64,000 bases of DNA from Cordia subcordata (GCA_028554755.1 JAPTOF010000005.1:14172001-14236000), one strand, 5' to 3'. Positions 22,501 to 36,170 are shown, numbered from the stretch's first letter. Translations and numbers: made by a program. Notes: a model not told the origin generated them from the letters alone.

Positions 22501-25500
22501 TCCCCCAAAAAAAAGAAAAAAAAAGTCTTTGTTACAATAAATATTTAGCTCAGGTTTCAAAAAAAGCTGAAACGCTAAAGAAACTCAAATTCAGCTTTTC
22601 CCAAAAGTAAGAAATTTTAGCTTCTCAACAAAGCACTTTTTCCAAAAGTTGTAGAAAAAAGGCACTTTTGTAAAAGCCAATTCAAATGAGTCATCTTTGC
22701 TTAATGAATCAAATTGAAGAATAGCCAGTGTTTTTCACAGGACAAATGTGAAAGAAAGCAGGAGCTTTCCTGACTCGTCCTCCTGGCATATTTTCCCCCC
22801 TCTTCTCCGCCTCCTCCTCCTCTTCTCCCCCTTATTCTTGTTATCCTCCTTCGTTGTTTCTTTGAAAATCTCTTCCCTGTACTACTTTCTTCCATCTTAT
22901 TTCCTTCTATTTAAGAAAATCCCTTGATGGCTTCATTGTTTCAATCTCCATTACTTTATATGGATAGATTAAACTAAATTCTTCAATTCATTTACTTGAT
23001 TTGCCAAGGTTGTATACTTATTTCTTACTTATTTGTTGACCATGAGTAGTTTATAGATTGCATGTGTACAATGCTTCACATGAGGGGCCATGGATCCCGC
23101 CTTGCAGTGCAAGACCAACCTTTGCACTTAGTGCACCTTGCGCCGCAAGGCCAATGCAAGGAGCTCATAATATGACGGAATTATTTTGAATAACAATTTA
23201 TTAGTAAAAAAACCTTCTCTGACTTTTGACTTGTCTTAGAAAAGAACTTTAGCTGAGAATCGAAACCCCAAAAGGAGAATTGGTTATCTCAACCTAGTGG
23301 CGTCCTTGTGTAGCACCAGAAGCTACAGTGGCCACTGAGCTGCTTAAAATGTCAAAGGAAAATTCTTCACCACATAATATTTCACAGTTATACCATAGAC
23401 TCACACAATCAACTCCTGATTGCAGAAGAACAAAAGTGTGCAGCTATCTGGAGACAATAGACAGACAAACAGAGAGAGGACAATTAGGAGATGGAGAAGA
23501 AATGGTACCTCAAGGAAACGGTTCCAATTCTGGCAGTTCTCTAGGTTAAGATTAGTTACATCCTTTGCATATCTACAAGAAAAAGTTATTTTAGTCTTGA
23601 AAAGGACATGAAGATGTCCAAAAGCTTTGTATAGCAAACAGATACAAACCTAATGGCTGTGCGAACTAAGGAGGAGTCATCTACTGATGGATCCCCCCCA
23701 TCAACAGTATCCCATGGGCCTCCAATTGCCATGAAAGAATTATTCCTTTTCAATACAGCAAACCTAAGCATATTGCAGAAATGTGGTACACGGTCATCAT
23801 AGCTTCTGTTTGACGAGAGCTCCTCCAGAGAATTTTGGCTGAGTCCACTCATTAAAATCATCTAATGCAAAAGGAAAAAAATTTTAGCAAGCAATGCTCC
23901 ACAAAAAACCCAACATGCAGTGATAGTGTGATATAACTGAGGAATGAACAATTAGTATTGCAAACAGTTCCATGGATTTGAGAAAAGAATTTGCCGTGGC
24001 TATAGCTAAGCCAGCAGTAACTTAACATCAACAAGCACTCCAAAAGAAGCTTCACCTGGAGAGTCATTTCAAAGAAGAGTTGGAGTTAATGAGCACACAC
24101 ATACAAACACACAGCGATGGTTTTCTTCTTTGTGCCTAGGAGGAATTCTCATAATCTTCCAACTAATATCTGCGCTGAAGAGAAATGCAAGGAACAGCCA
24201 GCTGTCTGTAGTCAGAGAAGTCCAGTATATTCAGTTATCAACTAAAAACAGTCAGTTGTCGCATCTCTAGACCACCAATATTATACTGGATAATGGGCAC
24301 TTGAGGAAGAAGATGTGGAATGGTATACTTGAGATAATGGGACACAAACCTACAAATTGGAAGAGGCTATAAAACTAAAAGAGGCAAACTTATATAAGTT
24401 AAATACTTATCCACTTCGCCTGTTACCCACATAGTTTCATCCTGTGTTTCAATACCCAAGACAATTTGCAGAGATTAGCAAAGGCGAATTTTATAGGAAC
24501 CTGCAGCTAAATAGACCAAGTATCACCTAGCAAGATGGAATAAATATGTAGCACCACTATGAGACGAGGCAGGTTTGGGATTAGAAGCTTGGCAGCTTCC
24601 AACCATGTTTTCCTTCAAAAATGGCTTCAGAGGTTCAATCTGACTCAAAAATTATGAATACAATAGACTGCTCTCAAACGCGGACTAGCATGTCTGGGCA
24701 ACTAATTAAGCCCATTGGTACACATTGGGTGCCTTTCGAAGAAGAACTTAAGTTGACAGGGTGGACTCATTTAACACATCCACTTCCAAGTGGGAAGGTG
24801 CAAGTGCCAGCTTCCGAAATATGTTTAAATTGGGGCCCAAAAGAAAGAGGTTTCCTGTCCTATTCCCAAACCAAACCAAGCGTCTAGCATTTATCAAGAG
24901 TGCGGAGATCAATCCCTGCCCTATTCCCAACTGTGGGAAATCTGTATGTGAGAGTGAACTGTTGGAAACCAGTGGTAATGGGACAGACGAGAACCCAGCA
25001 TTCAAAAGGGATTTCCAAGATTAGGTGGTAAATGTCATATCTAAATTGCAGAATCTATATGATAATCAGATTGATGGGTCTGAAGGGATGGGAAGTCCTC
25101 AATCAAGTCTTTCCACCAGGTTTTACATAAAGGATCTGTTGAAATTTTGAATCACGAAAGATATGGATAGATCAAGGCCTCTAGAAAAGCTGCAGATTTT
25201 TGGCTGGAGATGAGCACACAGTTAGTATCATGACTAGGCAGAACTTTTCTAACAAGAAAAATAGCTATTCAAATACTCTATGTGCAGAAGGATGGAGAAA
25301 CCCAAGTTACTTTCTGTAGCACTAAAAACCTGCAAAAACTGTATGTATTTTGTTTTCACTTTTCAGCATGTGTGCATAAGGTATCCCAGGCACAGTCACA
25401 GAAAACCTACTAAAGGTGGACCTTATACAGAAGAAGGAAAGATGAAGGCACATGGGAAACCACTCCTTTGGTAATCCAGACTGTTGAAAACTTCTACATT

Positions 25501-28500
25501 GCTGCTTTCCTTTTCAAACTTATCATCTCAAAGCGACTTTCAGGAACGTTATTTTGACTAAAAAGGAAGCGGCAATTGTTTCAAAAGATTTGATAAAGGG
25601 ATTCTGTTTCTAGAATGGCAGAAGGAACGGAAAGATCAAAAACTCACTTTCAGAGTAATAAACAATATATAATCATGATGGTATTCCTTGGGTAGATTAA
25701 TCCATAAACCACAATTGCACAGAAGGATGATATCATATCTTTTACAAACAGGTATATCCGTTGCTGGTCAAAACAATATAATAGTCTATTACCTTGGCAT
25801 GCCACACAGTAACACCCAGCTCTAATTTTCCAGGTTCACCCACTGCTTGTTTGGAGGACAACTCTTTCTGCTCAGCCCCATTCTTTTCTTCAACAAAATC
25901 ATGTTCAAAGCTGCCCCATCAGAGATGTCAAACAGTTTAGAAGAAACTTGATCTTGATGAAAGCCAAGAAAAGATTAAGACATAACAAGGATGAACCTTA
26001 TGAATTGTGAATTTTATTCTTAACTCAAACAAGCAAAAGAGATGATACCAAATTTAGTGGACCTCCCATGATTTTATAGCAATATAGCAAAGCACTCTAA
26101 TATGCAAAGTGGGAAAACATTCACCAAAATTGATGGGAATAACTTTTATTTATTTATGTAAAAGTAGTTTCAAATTAAGAACATATGGTTCCAATATTCC
26201 AAGGTTCAGAGTTAAGGTTATCTTTCTGGACAAAGAGAAACAAATGCATTAGTAAAAATGCCTTGCCAATGAGTCTTTATTAAAACATAGTCAATTTCAA
26301 CTATAGAGCACCATGCACAACCAAAAAGAAAGCAGCAATGTTAGGCTAGCTCCCAAATTAGTAGTACAACCTGTAATAGATTTAGACAACTCATCACTCA
26401 AATATTTCAAGGACATAACCAATGTAATAGTGTTATCGTTAGAATTGGAACCTCCAGAAGCAGTTAATGTTGCTAAAGGAATGCCTCCATTGCATAGACA
26501 TTTCCATTGTTATTAAGATTTTCTAATTTCATATCATACTCCAGTATCAAAAATACTATACCATTAGTAATCAATAACAGGGAGGAAAGATCAAAAAAGA
26601 AAAGCACCTGACAGGAGTGTGGAATGAGAGTTTAAGATTCCCCTTTGGCCAATTCACAACCACCTATTAACAGTTGGCTGTCAATTACATGTGACATGCA
26701 TAGAAATTGAAAACAATAAGCCCAGCAAGTAGAAAGAAAAACAGACCTTCGAACATTCCGGGCTTATAAAAAGCCTGGGGTATCGCTTATCGAGAGACAA
26801 GTAATCCCTCTCAACCTCTACCAGGCTGGATGAAAAAACCTATGAACACATAATCAAAATGCATCAACAACTAAAAGAACAATTCCTTGTAAAATCACCT
26901 CATTTCTACCAATCGGAAAAAACTAATACTATTTTTAAAAAGTCAAAACATAAAATAAGGACTGCATTGCTATCTTCTGATAAGATCGAAATACTTATTC
27001 TTCCAAAGAGGACATATGAGAAGGTAAATTCCCATGATCAGATAGAATAATAGCCAGCCCCCACCAAGTAGATTGCGAAAGAACTAACAACTGCAAAGAT
27101 CCACGATTCTGGGCGAGTATTACAAAGCAATTGCCTCAGCAACTAGGCGCCAAGATTAGATATGAGCACCAGAACTAATCATTGACTAAAGATGAAAAAT
27201 AAGCAGAAGAGAACTCTGAGAGGCAAGAGGCAAACTGGAAAGACAGAAAATGGATTGAAGACTGGAGCCAAGAAACCCCATATGGAAGAAAATCAAAGTG
27301 GGATAAGAGAATTACAAGGAGATGAGAAAGATGAAAGGAGGGTGTACACAGAATCTCAGATAGTGAAGGTATAGTGGTGAAAGAAGAAAAGAGAATGCTA
27401 CATAGGTTTCTGTCTTCCGAAAATCCTCTTCAAAGAAAATATGCAGATAAGCCTTTAGCAGCTAAGCTCTTCCATTACCTTGCAGACATATTCTCTCCTT
27501 TTTTCTTTAACAGGTGAATGATGCCTTCAGTATGACAGAACACCAGGTTAGTTTTTCAGGCCACAGAATACACGAGTAGTTAAAGATACAAGACTAGACT
27601 ACGATGCAAAAAAAGTGGCAACCACCTATGCGAAGCTTCACGATGTGGGGATTCTCGTCTTAAAGATCTAGGAGCATCTTTCGTCAATAAGGAACCTCCA
27701 CGGTCCCGAGACAATCTGGAAGGAGTTCGTTCACGCCGATTTTCAGCACCATGCTTGCGTTCTCGATCTTTCTCTTTCTCCCTCCGCTCCAAAATGCGTT
27801 CTCTCTCACGCTCTCTTTCGCGTGCTCTTTCGCGTTCCCTTTCTCGTTCTCTTTCTCGTTCACGTTGACGTTCCCGTTGCCGTTCCCGTTCTCTATCTTT
27901 TTCTCGCTCACGTAAGTAGTCTCGATGACGTTCCTTCTCCCTTCGTTCAAGTTCCCGAACATATGCAGTTCTGTCATCTTTAAGATCATCAATCCTTGGA
28001 AGACTCCGATGTGCCAACATAGAAGTTGGATAATCTGATTCAAGGGAAGCTCCATGTAGCCCCTTTCCTGTTCCATAGTTCCTACCAGGAGGTAGGCTCA
28101 CTCCGTAACCAGGATTTGAAGAACTTTGACCATACATGAGTTCATCAATATTTCTTTGTGGAGCTGCCCCTAAAATCGATGGAGTATGTTGACCACCATA
28201 AGATGAACTACTTAGCATCGTTAAACTGCGAGGATCAGAGTCAATCCTCCCACCATAAGCAATAGGATCCTGTGCTGGATGACGATCCTGGCCTGATGGA
28301 CGAAGGGCTTGACCTCTTGTGGCCAGATAATCGGCTTGTCTGCCAGAAATTTGTCACTACTCAGTGCAGTAGATATAGCACTATCAAGTAAAGCTGATAT
28401 TCTGATGTCATATTCATTCACAAAGATGACTGGTGACAGCCATAGATGGATCGTAGCGACTATCAATAACACATAGGATTGCACACTTAAACTATTAATA

Positions 28501-31500
28501 CACGATTGAGCATATCCAGTAGAACAATATATTAAAAAACATACCTAGAATTTCCATCAAGGGAAGCAGATTGCAGGGACTGAACCTTCAACAATTGTTC
28601 ATGCCGCAGTAATGATGTTTGCTCCAGGCGATCATATGCTTCAGCCTGTTTCAGACATGGAAAGAGAACATAAATAAATGTACTATTCCATAAGCTACCC
28701 AAAGATTTCTTCGAACGGGAAGTATCTGATAACATTACATAGACATCATTTCAGAATGAAGAGAAAAATAACTAAATAAAGTCAGAGATGCCACAACAAA
28801 TACCTGGTGTTTATGACTATAAGAAATTGAATCACCATATCGACTAGCTTGGTCACTTGGCTTATCGATGCCCACATAAGCACCATGCCTTTCACCATAT
28901 TGGCGTCTATCTATTGATGGATAATCAGGTATCCTGTCAGAGTATAGCTGATCGCTCTTGTGACCATAACCCCGGGTTGAAGATGAAATATAGTCACCAG
29001 ATGTGTACTTTGGCGACTCTGGCAACAATGCACCAAAAACAGAGCGACCTTCCAAAGTAGATGGGATGGTTCCTTTGCTACTCCCTGAGGGAATCTGATG
29101 AAGAAACAAATGAAAAAGTATACTCTCATGAGATCCAAAAAAGATCATGACTTCACAAAACACAACAAAGACCAGCTAAAGCTCAAAGCTTATGAATTAA
29201 TTGGCAGCACTATCTAAATGGAATGGGACCTCTGTTGCCCATTGGGAGAATCAGACAAAGAGCAAGCATCCTTTTGCAAATTCGACTAAAAGCATGACAG
29301 TTTAGACATCACAAAATAAAGAGTAAATAAAGATCAGACCTAACGAATCATTTTGGTACTGTATATTGTTTATTATTTTTTTTGGAAAAGTTGTACTGTT
29401 TATCATTATTGAAAAGTGAGAATACTTTCACAGCAAACACAAACAAATAATAGAGTTTACCTAAAAGCTTCTATTGCAAAATCAATAGTTTGGAGAACTC
29501 TAATCTATAAAGAAGCACTTAGGCAGATGTGAATTTGGGTAAGCAGAAATAAATACAATAGAGATATATTTGAACCCTGCAAACAAAAAAATACATGTTG
29601 GAAAGTATAGGGATCATGTTTTGGGGTTTCAACAAGTTGTTCTTCCAAAACAACAAAGAATTCTGAAAATGTATTTTTTTGAGTACTAAATATTTATGTC
29701 AGGAACCAAAGATGCAGTCTTTTTAACTCAGTTTTTAAGAAGCAGTTCTTTGTTCTCTGTACCACCAAAGAGGCCCTTAATGTTTTAAATTTGAATAATC
29801 AAAATTATCAAGTAGCCTCTGCACTCAATCCTATTGCTCTAACAAACAGCTTCAAGAGGTACTATAACTAGTATTCTAGGAAACAACATGATTTCCCTTG
29901 CCTCCTTTTGAGACTTCCCACAAAAGAAGTGGGACATATGTTCTTTTTCACAAAATATACATTCACAAGTATAACTGCATAAGATTCTAAATATATGAGA
30001 GAAAGCTTAGAAAGACAAAAACTCGATGCCTAAAACAATGTCTTCGATGTTAAAAAAACAGCTACCTAATTTCAGCAAAAAGCAAACCATGCTGCGACCC
30101 TTTAATATAAAGAGAGACACTCAGTTTGCCCTAATATACTTTAATTATCCAAGTTTTCACCCCCAAACACAAGAAAGTAGTCAATATGCGACACTGAACA
30201 TAGAAAAAGGAATGCTCGTATCTCTGCCATCTCATTTTTTAACTTGTTAACATGGAAGCAAAAAACTTAAACCACTTGGCAAATTGAATGTCAAACATGA
30301 ATAAAACCAAACATATGAATTTTGGAACTTTTGCTTGTAACTCACGCAACAGAAGGGCGAAAAAGATTTCCTTTATTGGTCTTTGCAAAATGAGACAGAA
30401 ACAAAAACAAGCCAAATCTGAGAAACTCTCTATGTGTATGCACGTGATTTCTTATAACTTGCTTGTTGGTTAGCAAGTGCGTAGAAATTCTTGATCCTCA
30501 GATGTAATAGAACATGGAGGCTCGTGAAATCCTATGAACCACTCCAAGACAATAGCAGTGCAACAATGTTTATTTAATGCCTAACATAACTATAAAGAGA
30601 ATCACTTCTCCAAAACTCTTTACATTCATTTTCCAGAACCCTAACAGAACACAATGGCAAAAGTATATCCCATTTTCAAGAAAACCTTTCCAATGTCAGT
30701 CTGGGCTTTCAAAAAATAATACAAGAATAATGCAACAAGTTACCGTTAACAGCATAACAATATATCCACAGACCTGCTGAGCAGTTGAACCATACACAGA
30801 ACTGTACTGCCCACCATATTGAGATGCACTGGACGGATGAGAAGCATGACTTCTGTATCCACTAGCTTCAGCCTCTTGATGACCTCCTAACATCGATGAA
30901 TGCCGTGAACTGATGGATCCTTCTGTCACTCCAACAGAACTCAGAGAATAACCAGCTCCCAACTACAACATCATACAAACAATTTAATAATATAAACATA
31001 CACTATCAACAAGAATTGTCACTTATCAGATAACATAATGACACACCAGCAAAAGGTATCATCCCTTGTTCACAGCATACAATATCAATGTTGTACGAGT
31101 ACACAGATGTTTGTACCCATCCCAAATAAATCCTAGATTTCTAATAACAAGAATAGGGGACCCATTTTAATCATGGTAGGGAAGACCATTAATGCTAAGA
31201 AAAGAAAAGGCAATGATCAGCATCAGGTACTCTATGCTTATTGTGGAACAGCGCAGACCCCCTCAAACAAAATCTACCTGATTGTGTTTCGTTAAGCCTC
31301 CTGCAGATGGTAAGGTCTGTCTAAGGTACAAGTACTTGTTCTCGCCCTTGTTGTCAAACAAGCTATTTTCAAGACTTAGGGCCTACTCAGATTGGCTTTT
31401 TTCATGAAAAATACACTTTTTCCTGGAAAAAGCACATCTGTTTAACGATAAAGATTTGGATCAGCTTTCAAGAAGGCTAAAACTCTGGAAAAAAAAAAAA

Positions 31501-32056
31501 AAAAACTCAAATACAGCTTGTTCCAAAAGCCAAAAATTTTGGCTTCTCAATAAAGCACTTCTTTCAGAAGCTATATAGAAAAGCGCTTCTAAGAAAAGCC
31601 AATCCAAATGAGCCCTTAAATCATGTTTTACACAAATAAGCAGTCGAGAGCCAGCCACAAGCACAACCTTTCATCCAATAATGTTCCTTGATTTCCACTA
31701 AACTAAGACCTAGAAATGGTAATTGGAAAATCTCATCCCTATCAGAGACATCAAAATCTTGGTACCACGGAACAGTACATCCATTTAAACAATAAGTACA
31801 ACAACAAGTCCCTACTACTACAACGTACTAGAATCATTTTCAACCATTCCTCATATTACACAAAAAGATATTATTTTCACGAACCCTACTAAAATTGAAA
31901 CAAATAAAGGATTTTTTTTAAACAAAAAAGAAAAGAAAATGGAGAAAAATACGTTACATTTTGGGCATAAGCAGATTGAGAAGAGTAGGGCGGCTGCTGT
32001 TGCTGCTGCTGCTGTTGACCGTACGCATTGCTCCCTCGAGAAGATGATGAATACAT
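16574..32056 (-). CDS. RSA1: RSA1/EMB1579-like nuclear protein (CCAR1/DBC1 family), 20 exons
   Basis: Spliced by eye with every junction in phase; 4068 nt, 1355 residues. Exons: 32056-31958, 30962-30774, 29094-28804, 28645-28545, 28339-27626, 26825-26747, 26663-26608, 25910-25793, 23861-23650, 23572-23509, 21972-21799, 20204-20174, 20095-19065, 18953-18879, 18744-18670, 18540-18166, 17255-17067, 16958-16917, 16838-16776, 16663-16574 (TGA). Domains: Q-rich N-terminus; R/E-repeat tract (about 300-440); inactive-Nudix DBC1-like region (about 550-699, RFAVLKRNNSFMAIGGPWDT, IYIPDLSDCIPSLDLWRDQW); K/E-rich tract with three basic repeats (about 710-1050); LSLDSLLDY...LSLFAE block; acidic tract; C-terminal EF-hand-like loop DRNRVGYIRVED (about 1296-1307; position 5 is V, so degenerate). 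In Arabidopsis this nuclear protein acts in salt response with RITF1 and is needed for embryogenesis. Two introns start with GC. Confidence 0.92.
17067..17255 (-). other. RSA1 exon 17 bounded by consecutive GC-AG introns
   Basis: The intron upstream (18165-17256) begins GCAAGA after AAGGAG. The intron downstream (17066-16959) begins GCATGC after TTACAG. Phase 0 on both sides and the homologous joins (SVKE/EKAN; KQLLQ/AFLFFDRN) support these exact sites, and no GT donor in the right phase lies nearby. Confidence 0.75.
22461..22692. mobile_element. Tourist-like MITE (family A) in RSA1 intron
   Basis: Ends GGGTCTGTTTGGACTGGCTC and, inverted, GACTCATTTGAATTGGCTTT; about 232 bp. It lies in the intron between exons 10 and 11. 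Its interior (TTTTCATGAAAAAGTACC, AAAAAGCTGAAACGCTAAAG) closely parallels the copy at 31379-31615. Confidence 0.8.
24540..25500. other. Compositionally distinct segment of a long RSA1 intron
   Basis: In the 1.9-kb intron 25792-23862 this part is less AT-rich than its surroundings and holds overlapping open frames on both strands (24621-24887, 24761-25024, minus 24748-25005) without recognisable domains. It could be a fossil insertion. No terminal repeats were seen. Confidence 0.3.
27700..27960 (-). repeat. Arg/Glu dipeptide-coding repeat in RSA1 exon 5
   Basis: Low-complexity CGT/GAA-type hexamer repeats encode alternating RE/RER. The codons vary (CGT, AGA, CGA, CGC) while the amino acid pattern is kept, suggesting selection at the protein level rather than fresh slippage. 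Confidence 0.8.
31379..31615. mobile_element. Tourist-like MITE (family A) in RSA1 intron 1
   Basis: About 237 bp with ends GGGCCTACTCAGATTGGCTT and, inverted, GGGCTCATTTGGATTGGCTT. It is flanked on both sides by TTA, the TWA target duplication typical of PIF/Harbinger insertion. This is the clearest copy for classifying the family. Confidence 0.87.
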
Positions 32057-32655
32057 TATTTTCGATTTCTAACAATTTTTTTCTTTTGTATAAATATATA
32101 TAAGCATTCAAAAAAACCCTACACAAAACAACAATTTTTGTTTAAAAAATTTATATATTATTACGTATATGTATAAATACAGAATTATTTTTAGTATTTA
32201 GGAACATAGAAATTTAGGTAAAAATCGACCTTGGGAGAAGAGCAAAAATGGGCGAGAGTGCGTTTTTGTGTCTCAGAGAGAGAAAAAACATACAGGAGAA
32301 GAGGAAGCCAATGAATTGTGAGTAACGTAAGGACGAAACGAAATATGCTTTTGATAAATTTGGAAGCGTATATATGAATAGGAAAAATGCGGAGCCCTAG
32401 TGAAATAAAAAGCCCTTTTACATATGATTCATGGTTTTAAGCCTTGTACATTTTGTAGAAAATTAAAATAAGTTTTTTAGGAAAAAAGAGTATAATAAAT
32501 AAAAAGTAAAATGTTATGTTTATAAAAAAATTTAAACTAAAATTGGAAAATAATTTTTCAAAATTTTTCAACTTGAGGAGAATCGAAAAACATTGTTTCG
32601 CAAATTTCTTTTAATAAATTTGGAGTGTTTTTTTAACAATTCTCTATTCAATAAA
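32057..32655. promoter_or_regulatory. RSA1 5' flank / presumed promoter
   Basis: Sequence upstream of the RSA1 start codon. It contains AT-rich tracts and GAGAG near 32275. No TATA box can be fixed with confidence. Part of the proximal region (to about 32125) is copied at 45090-45150. Confidence 0.4.
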
Positions 32656-33157
32656 GATGACAATGATATCCCATCCCGCTCCGCTTTGCATGAATATGAG
32701 AGGAGTTTTTTTCAAAAAAAAGAACCCTAGTAGGGTTGGGGTGTGGTTTTATTTCCCTTCCCCAGTGTGAGGGTTGGGCGGCATATATTTGTTACTTCTA
32801 ATATTTCTTATATATTTTTAATATAAATATTATATCATTTTGTATATTTATCTAACATAATTTTAGACATTTTAATATAAATTTTTATATTCTTTAAAAT
32901 CCTTTTTGGTTTGGTTATAAAAGTTAACGTATTTTTAATACATTCTTGTGTATTTTACTATTTTTAAATGAATTTTAATGTAATTGATTTTGTTGACCAG
33001 TACTCTAATGGAGTTTTTTCCATTTGATAGGGGGTCGGGGACCGTAGGTAAGAGTTTACCCCAATATAGATAAATGATAGGCATAAGAACAGAAGTTTTA
33101 TTAACAGGTATTGAGTAGGGATAAGCACATTTCACCCTACCTTGCTCTATTGCCATC
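32656..33157. mobile_element. MITE family B copy 2
   Basis: About 500 bp. Left end GATGACAATGATATCCCATC; right end inverted CGATGGCAATAGAGCAAGGT. It shares the G/C-rich terminal zones (AGGTAGGG, CCCTACC) with copy 1 at 3847-4290 and has the same AT-rich middle. Confidence 0.6.
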
Positions 33158-33992
33158 GCTACTATTCAGGGAACACATTAAATTTTCAGAATTTTAAGTT
33201 GATTCTTATGACTCGATTAGTATAATGAAATGATTTAGAAATAAATGACTATTCAAGGCCGAATGGAATTTAAAACAGAATACTCATTGAATATATTTTT
33301 ATTATGTTTGGTTAAAACCATGAAAAAAGCTAGGGTGGGATGCTCGTTTTATTTATATTTATTGTAAAATTATTCTAACAAGTTATAATGTAATGAAAAT
33401 TAATTTTATTAACGAAAATACAATTGTTCTTTGGTTTAGCATAAATTTAAGAGTATGCATGACAATTAAGTTTATACAACACTAATATAAACTGAAATAC
33501 TCTGCCCAATCTTCTGATCAGCAATAAAATATAGGATTATTTCTTCTATCATTTTTATTTTAACATCATATTTCAATTTATGTATTTTTTAACTTGATTA
33601 AGAGAGAAAATTTAATTACCTAATAGAAAAACACAATTTTTCCAAACTAGAAAAGAGTCAAAAAGGTAAGAGACACATTTTATATTTAAATTTTCCATTA
33701 AAAAATGAATTTTCAATTTTTTATTTTCAATTTTTTAGTTTTTAATTTTTATTTTTAAATAACAATGAGAATTTGCTCAATTATAGATGGGAAATAAATA
33801 ATTTTTTATGATTTTACTTTATTTGATATTGATTCTCAACTTAAATTAGAATATTCATTTTTTGGGTTTGGTTAAAGAATGAGTTTTCTAATTTTTTTTT
33901 CTGAAAAAAATCATTCTACATAATGGGTTTTTCAATTTTAATTAATCCTACCAAACAAAAGAAAGGGATCAAAAAATGGATTGACTATTCTA
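33158..33992. other. AT-rich interval without genes
   Basis: Very AT-rich with oligo-A and oligo-T tracts. No frame, terminal repeat or RNA gene recognised. Confidence 0.6.
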
Positions 33993-33997
33993 TTACA

Positions 33998-34397
33998 TGT
34001 TATGAAATAATTTAAATATAATATGGTGTAAAATAACTTGAATAATAAAATTTCTTTCTAATACAATATAATATAACTTCTTCTTTCTCTCTAATTCTCT
34101 CTAATACTACTCCTTCTCTATTTCTTTTTGCATATCTTCTAATACTCATACCAAGCCATGCTATTTATTAAAAAAAATTTGGAGACAAATCAATAAATGA
34201 TCATTAAATGCAAAATGACTAAAGTGTTGAATTTTTCTTCATCATCATGTGATGCATCTTTGGCTAGGAAAATTTTCAACAAAATTTTCCTTTCCCAAGA
34301 TGATAGCTTCCCTTTATTCAAAATTGGCATGCTACCCATTTAATGCATTGAAAATTGGCCTTCAATCTTGATTCTTGAATGTCCATTATTCACAACA
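33998..34397 (-). repeat. 3' LTR of right copia element
   Basis: 400 bp, starts TGTTATGAAATAA and ends TTCACAACA. Near-identical to the 5' LTR; one differing indel is in the oligo-A near 34172. Confidence 0.95.
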
Positions 34398-34636
34398 CTC
34401 CCCCTTGGACATTTATTAACAAGAATATAGCTCTTAAAACCTTACTCGAAAAAACCCAATGGGAAAAAAATCTCGTGAAGAAAAAGAGTACAATATCCTT
34501 ATTATACGCTTCATGCTGTCTCATTAAAAACCTTGCCAGGAAAATCCAGTGAGACAAAACCTAGACTAAGGGAAAAGGAATACAGCGCATATAATTCTCC
34601 CCCTCATGAAGGCAATCAGGAGCAATCTCTGAGTCG

Positions 34637-35287
34637 TCACATGTTGATCTTATGTACCATATTCTCTAATGTTGTTGCAGGTAATGCCTTTATAAACAAG
34701 TCTACTAAATTCTCACTTGAGCGAATTTGACAAACATCAATCTCTCCTTTCTTTTGAAGTTCACATGTAAAGAAGAATTTTGGTGAAATATGCTTAGTTC
34801 TGTCACCCTTGATGTAGCCTCCTTTTACTTGAGCAATACAAACAACATTATCTTCATACAGTATGGTTGGTCCCCTTTTGTTAATTGAAATGTTGTATTC
34901 TTTTTCAATATGTTGAGTTAAAGATCTCAACCATATACATTCTCGGCTCGCCTCATGTAATGCAAGTATTTCAGCATGATTTGAAGAAGTGGCAGCAATA
35001 GTTTGTTTTGTTGAGCGCCAGGAAATAGTTGTATCAGCATATGTGAAGAGATATCCCATTTGGGATCGTCCTTTATGTGGATCAGATAAATACCCAGCAT
35101 CTGCATGCCCTATTAATGCAGGATGTGTATGTTTTAAATACAATAAGCCCATATCAATTGTTCCACGAAGATAACGAAAAACATGTTTAATACCGGCCCA
35201 ATGTCTTCGTGTTGGTGCAGCACTAAATATTGCTAATAAATTTACAGAAAATACAATATCTGGACATGTATTGTTACCAAGATACAA
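34637..35287 (-). pseudogene. Copia RNase H domain with RT tail
   Basis: Open for 216 codons. It contains MYLGNNTCPDIVFSVNLLA (RT C-terminal block), HVFRYLRGTIDMGL, HADAGYLSDP, TKQTIAATSSNHAEILAL, LYEDNVVCI and KHISPKFFF, the copia RNase H motif set including the D, E and D catalytic positions. It ends close to the PPT/3' LTR. It is open but cut off from the upstream RT frame. Confidence 0.92.
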
Positions 35288-35339
35288 CAGTGCACCAATT
35301 GCACTAAGATACGGTACTTCAGGGCCGAGTATTTCTTCG

Positions 35340-36170
35340 TTATCTTCTCGAGAACGAAAAGGGGTCTTTTTTTATATCAAGAGTTCGGACAACCATTAGG
35401 GTACTCAATGGATAAGCTTTGTCCATATTAAATATCTTCAAAACTTTTTCAGTATAAGTTTTTTGGTGGACTAAAATTCCACTTGACAGATGTTCAATCT
35501 GTAGACCGAGACAAGATTTAGTTTTGCCCAGATCTTTCATCTCAAATTTTTCACACAAATATGCAACTGCTGTTTTAAGCTCTTCAACAGTCTCTATGAT
35601 GTTTAAATCATCAACATATACGGTAATAATAACAAACCCATTTTTTGATTTCTTGATAAAAACACATGGGCTTATGGGACTATTAACTTATCATTCATTT
35701 AGAAGATATGTACTTAGACGATTGTACCACATTCGTCCAAATTGTTTCAATCCATACAAGGATCTTTTCAATTTAATGGAATACATTTCCCGAGGATTTG
35801 ACTTATATGCTTCCGGCATATTCAATCCTTCAGGGACTTTCATATAAATATCACTATCAAGTAACCCATATAAATATGATGTCACTACATCCATAAGATG
35901 CATATGAAGTCCTTCACAAATTGCTAGGCTGATTAAATATCTCAATATAATTGCGTCCACCACAGGAGAGTATGTCTCCTCATAATCAATTCTAGGCCTT
36001 TGTGAAAAATGTTGTGCTACAAGTCGTGCTTTATATCTTACAATTTTATTGTTTTCATTTTGTTTTTGCACGAATACCCACTTGTAGCTTACAAGCCTTA
36101 CGTTTTCATGTGTTTGGACTATAGGTCCAAAAACTTTACGCTTTGTAAGAGAATTTAATTCAGCCTCCAT
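35340..36170 (-). pseudogene. Copia reverse transcriptase, frameshifted
   Basis: Right part (36170-35691): KWVFVQKQNENN, VRYKARLVAQHFSQRP, DYEETYSPVVDAIILRYLIS and LYGLKQFGRMWYNRLS. Left part (35558-35340): CEKFEMKDLG, LGLQIEH. The YVDD-type catalytic region falls between them (about 35600-35620) where the frame shifts. The two pieces together make a near complete RT with broken frame. Confidence 0.9.

Noticed and set aside
27684..28076. Second minus-strand frame over the R/E-repeat region as an overlapping gene
   Set aside because: It is a frame shift of RSA1 exon 5, open only because of the repeat composition.
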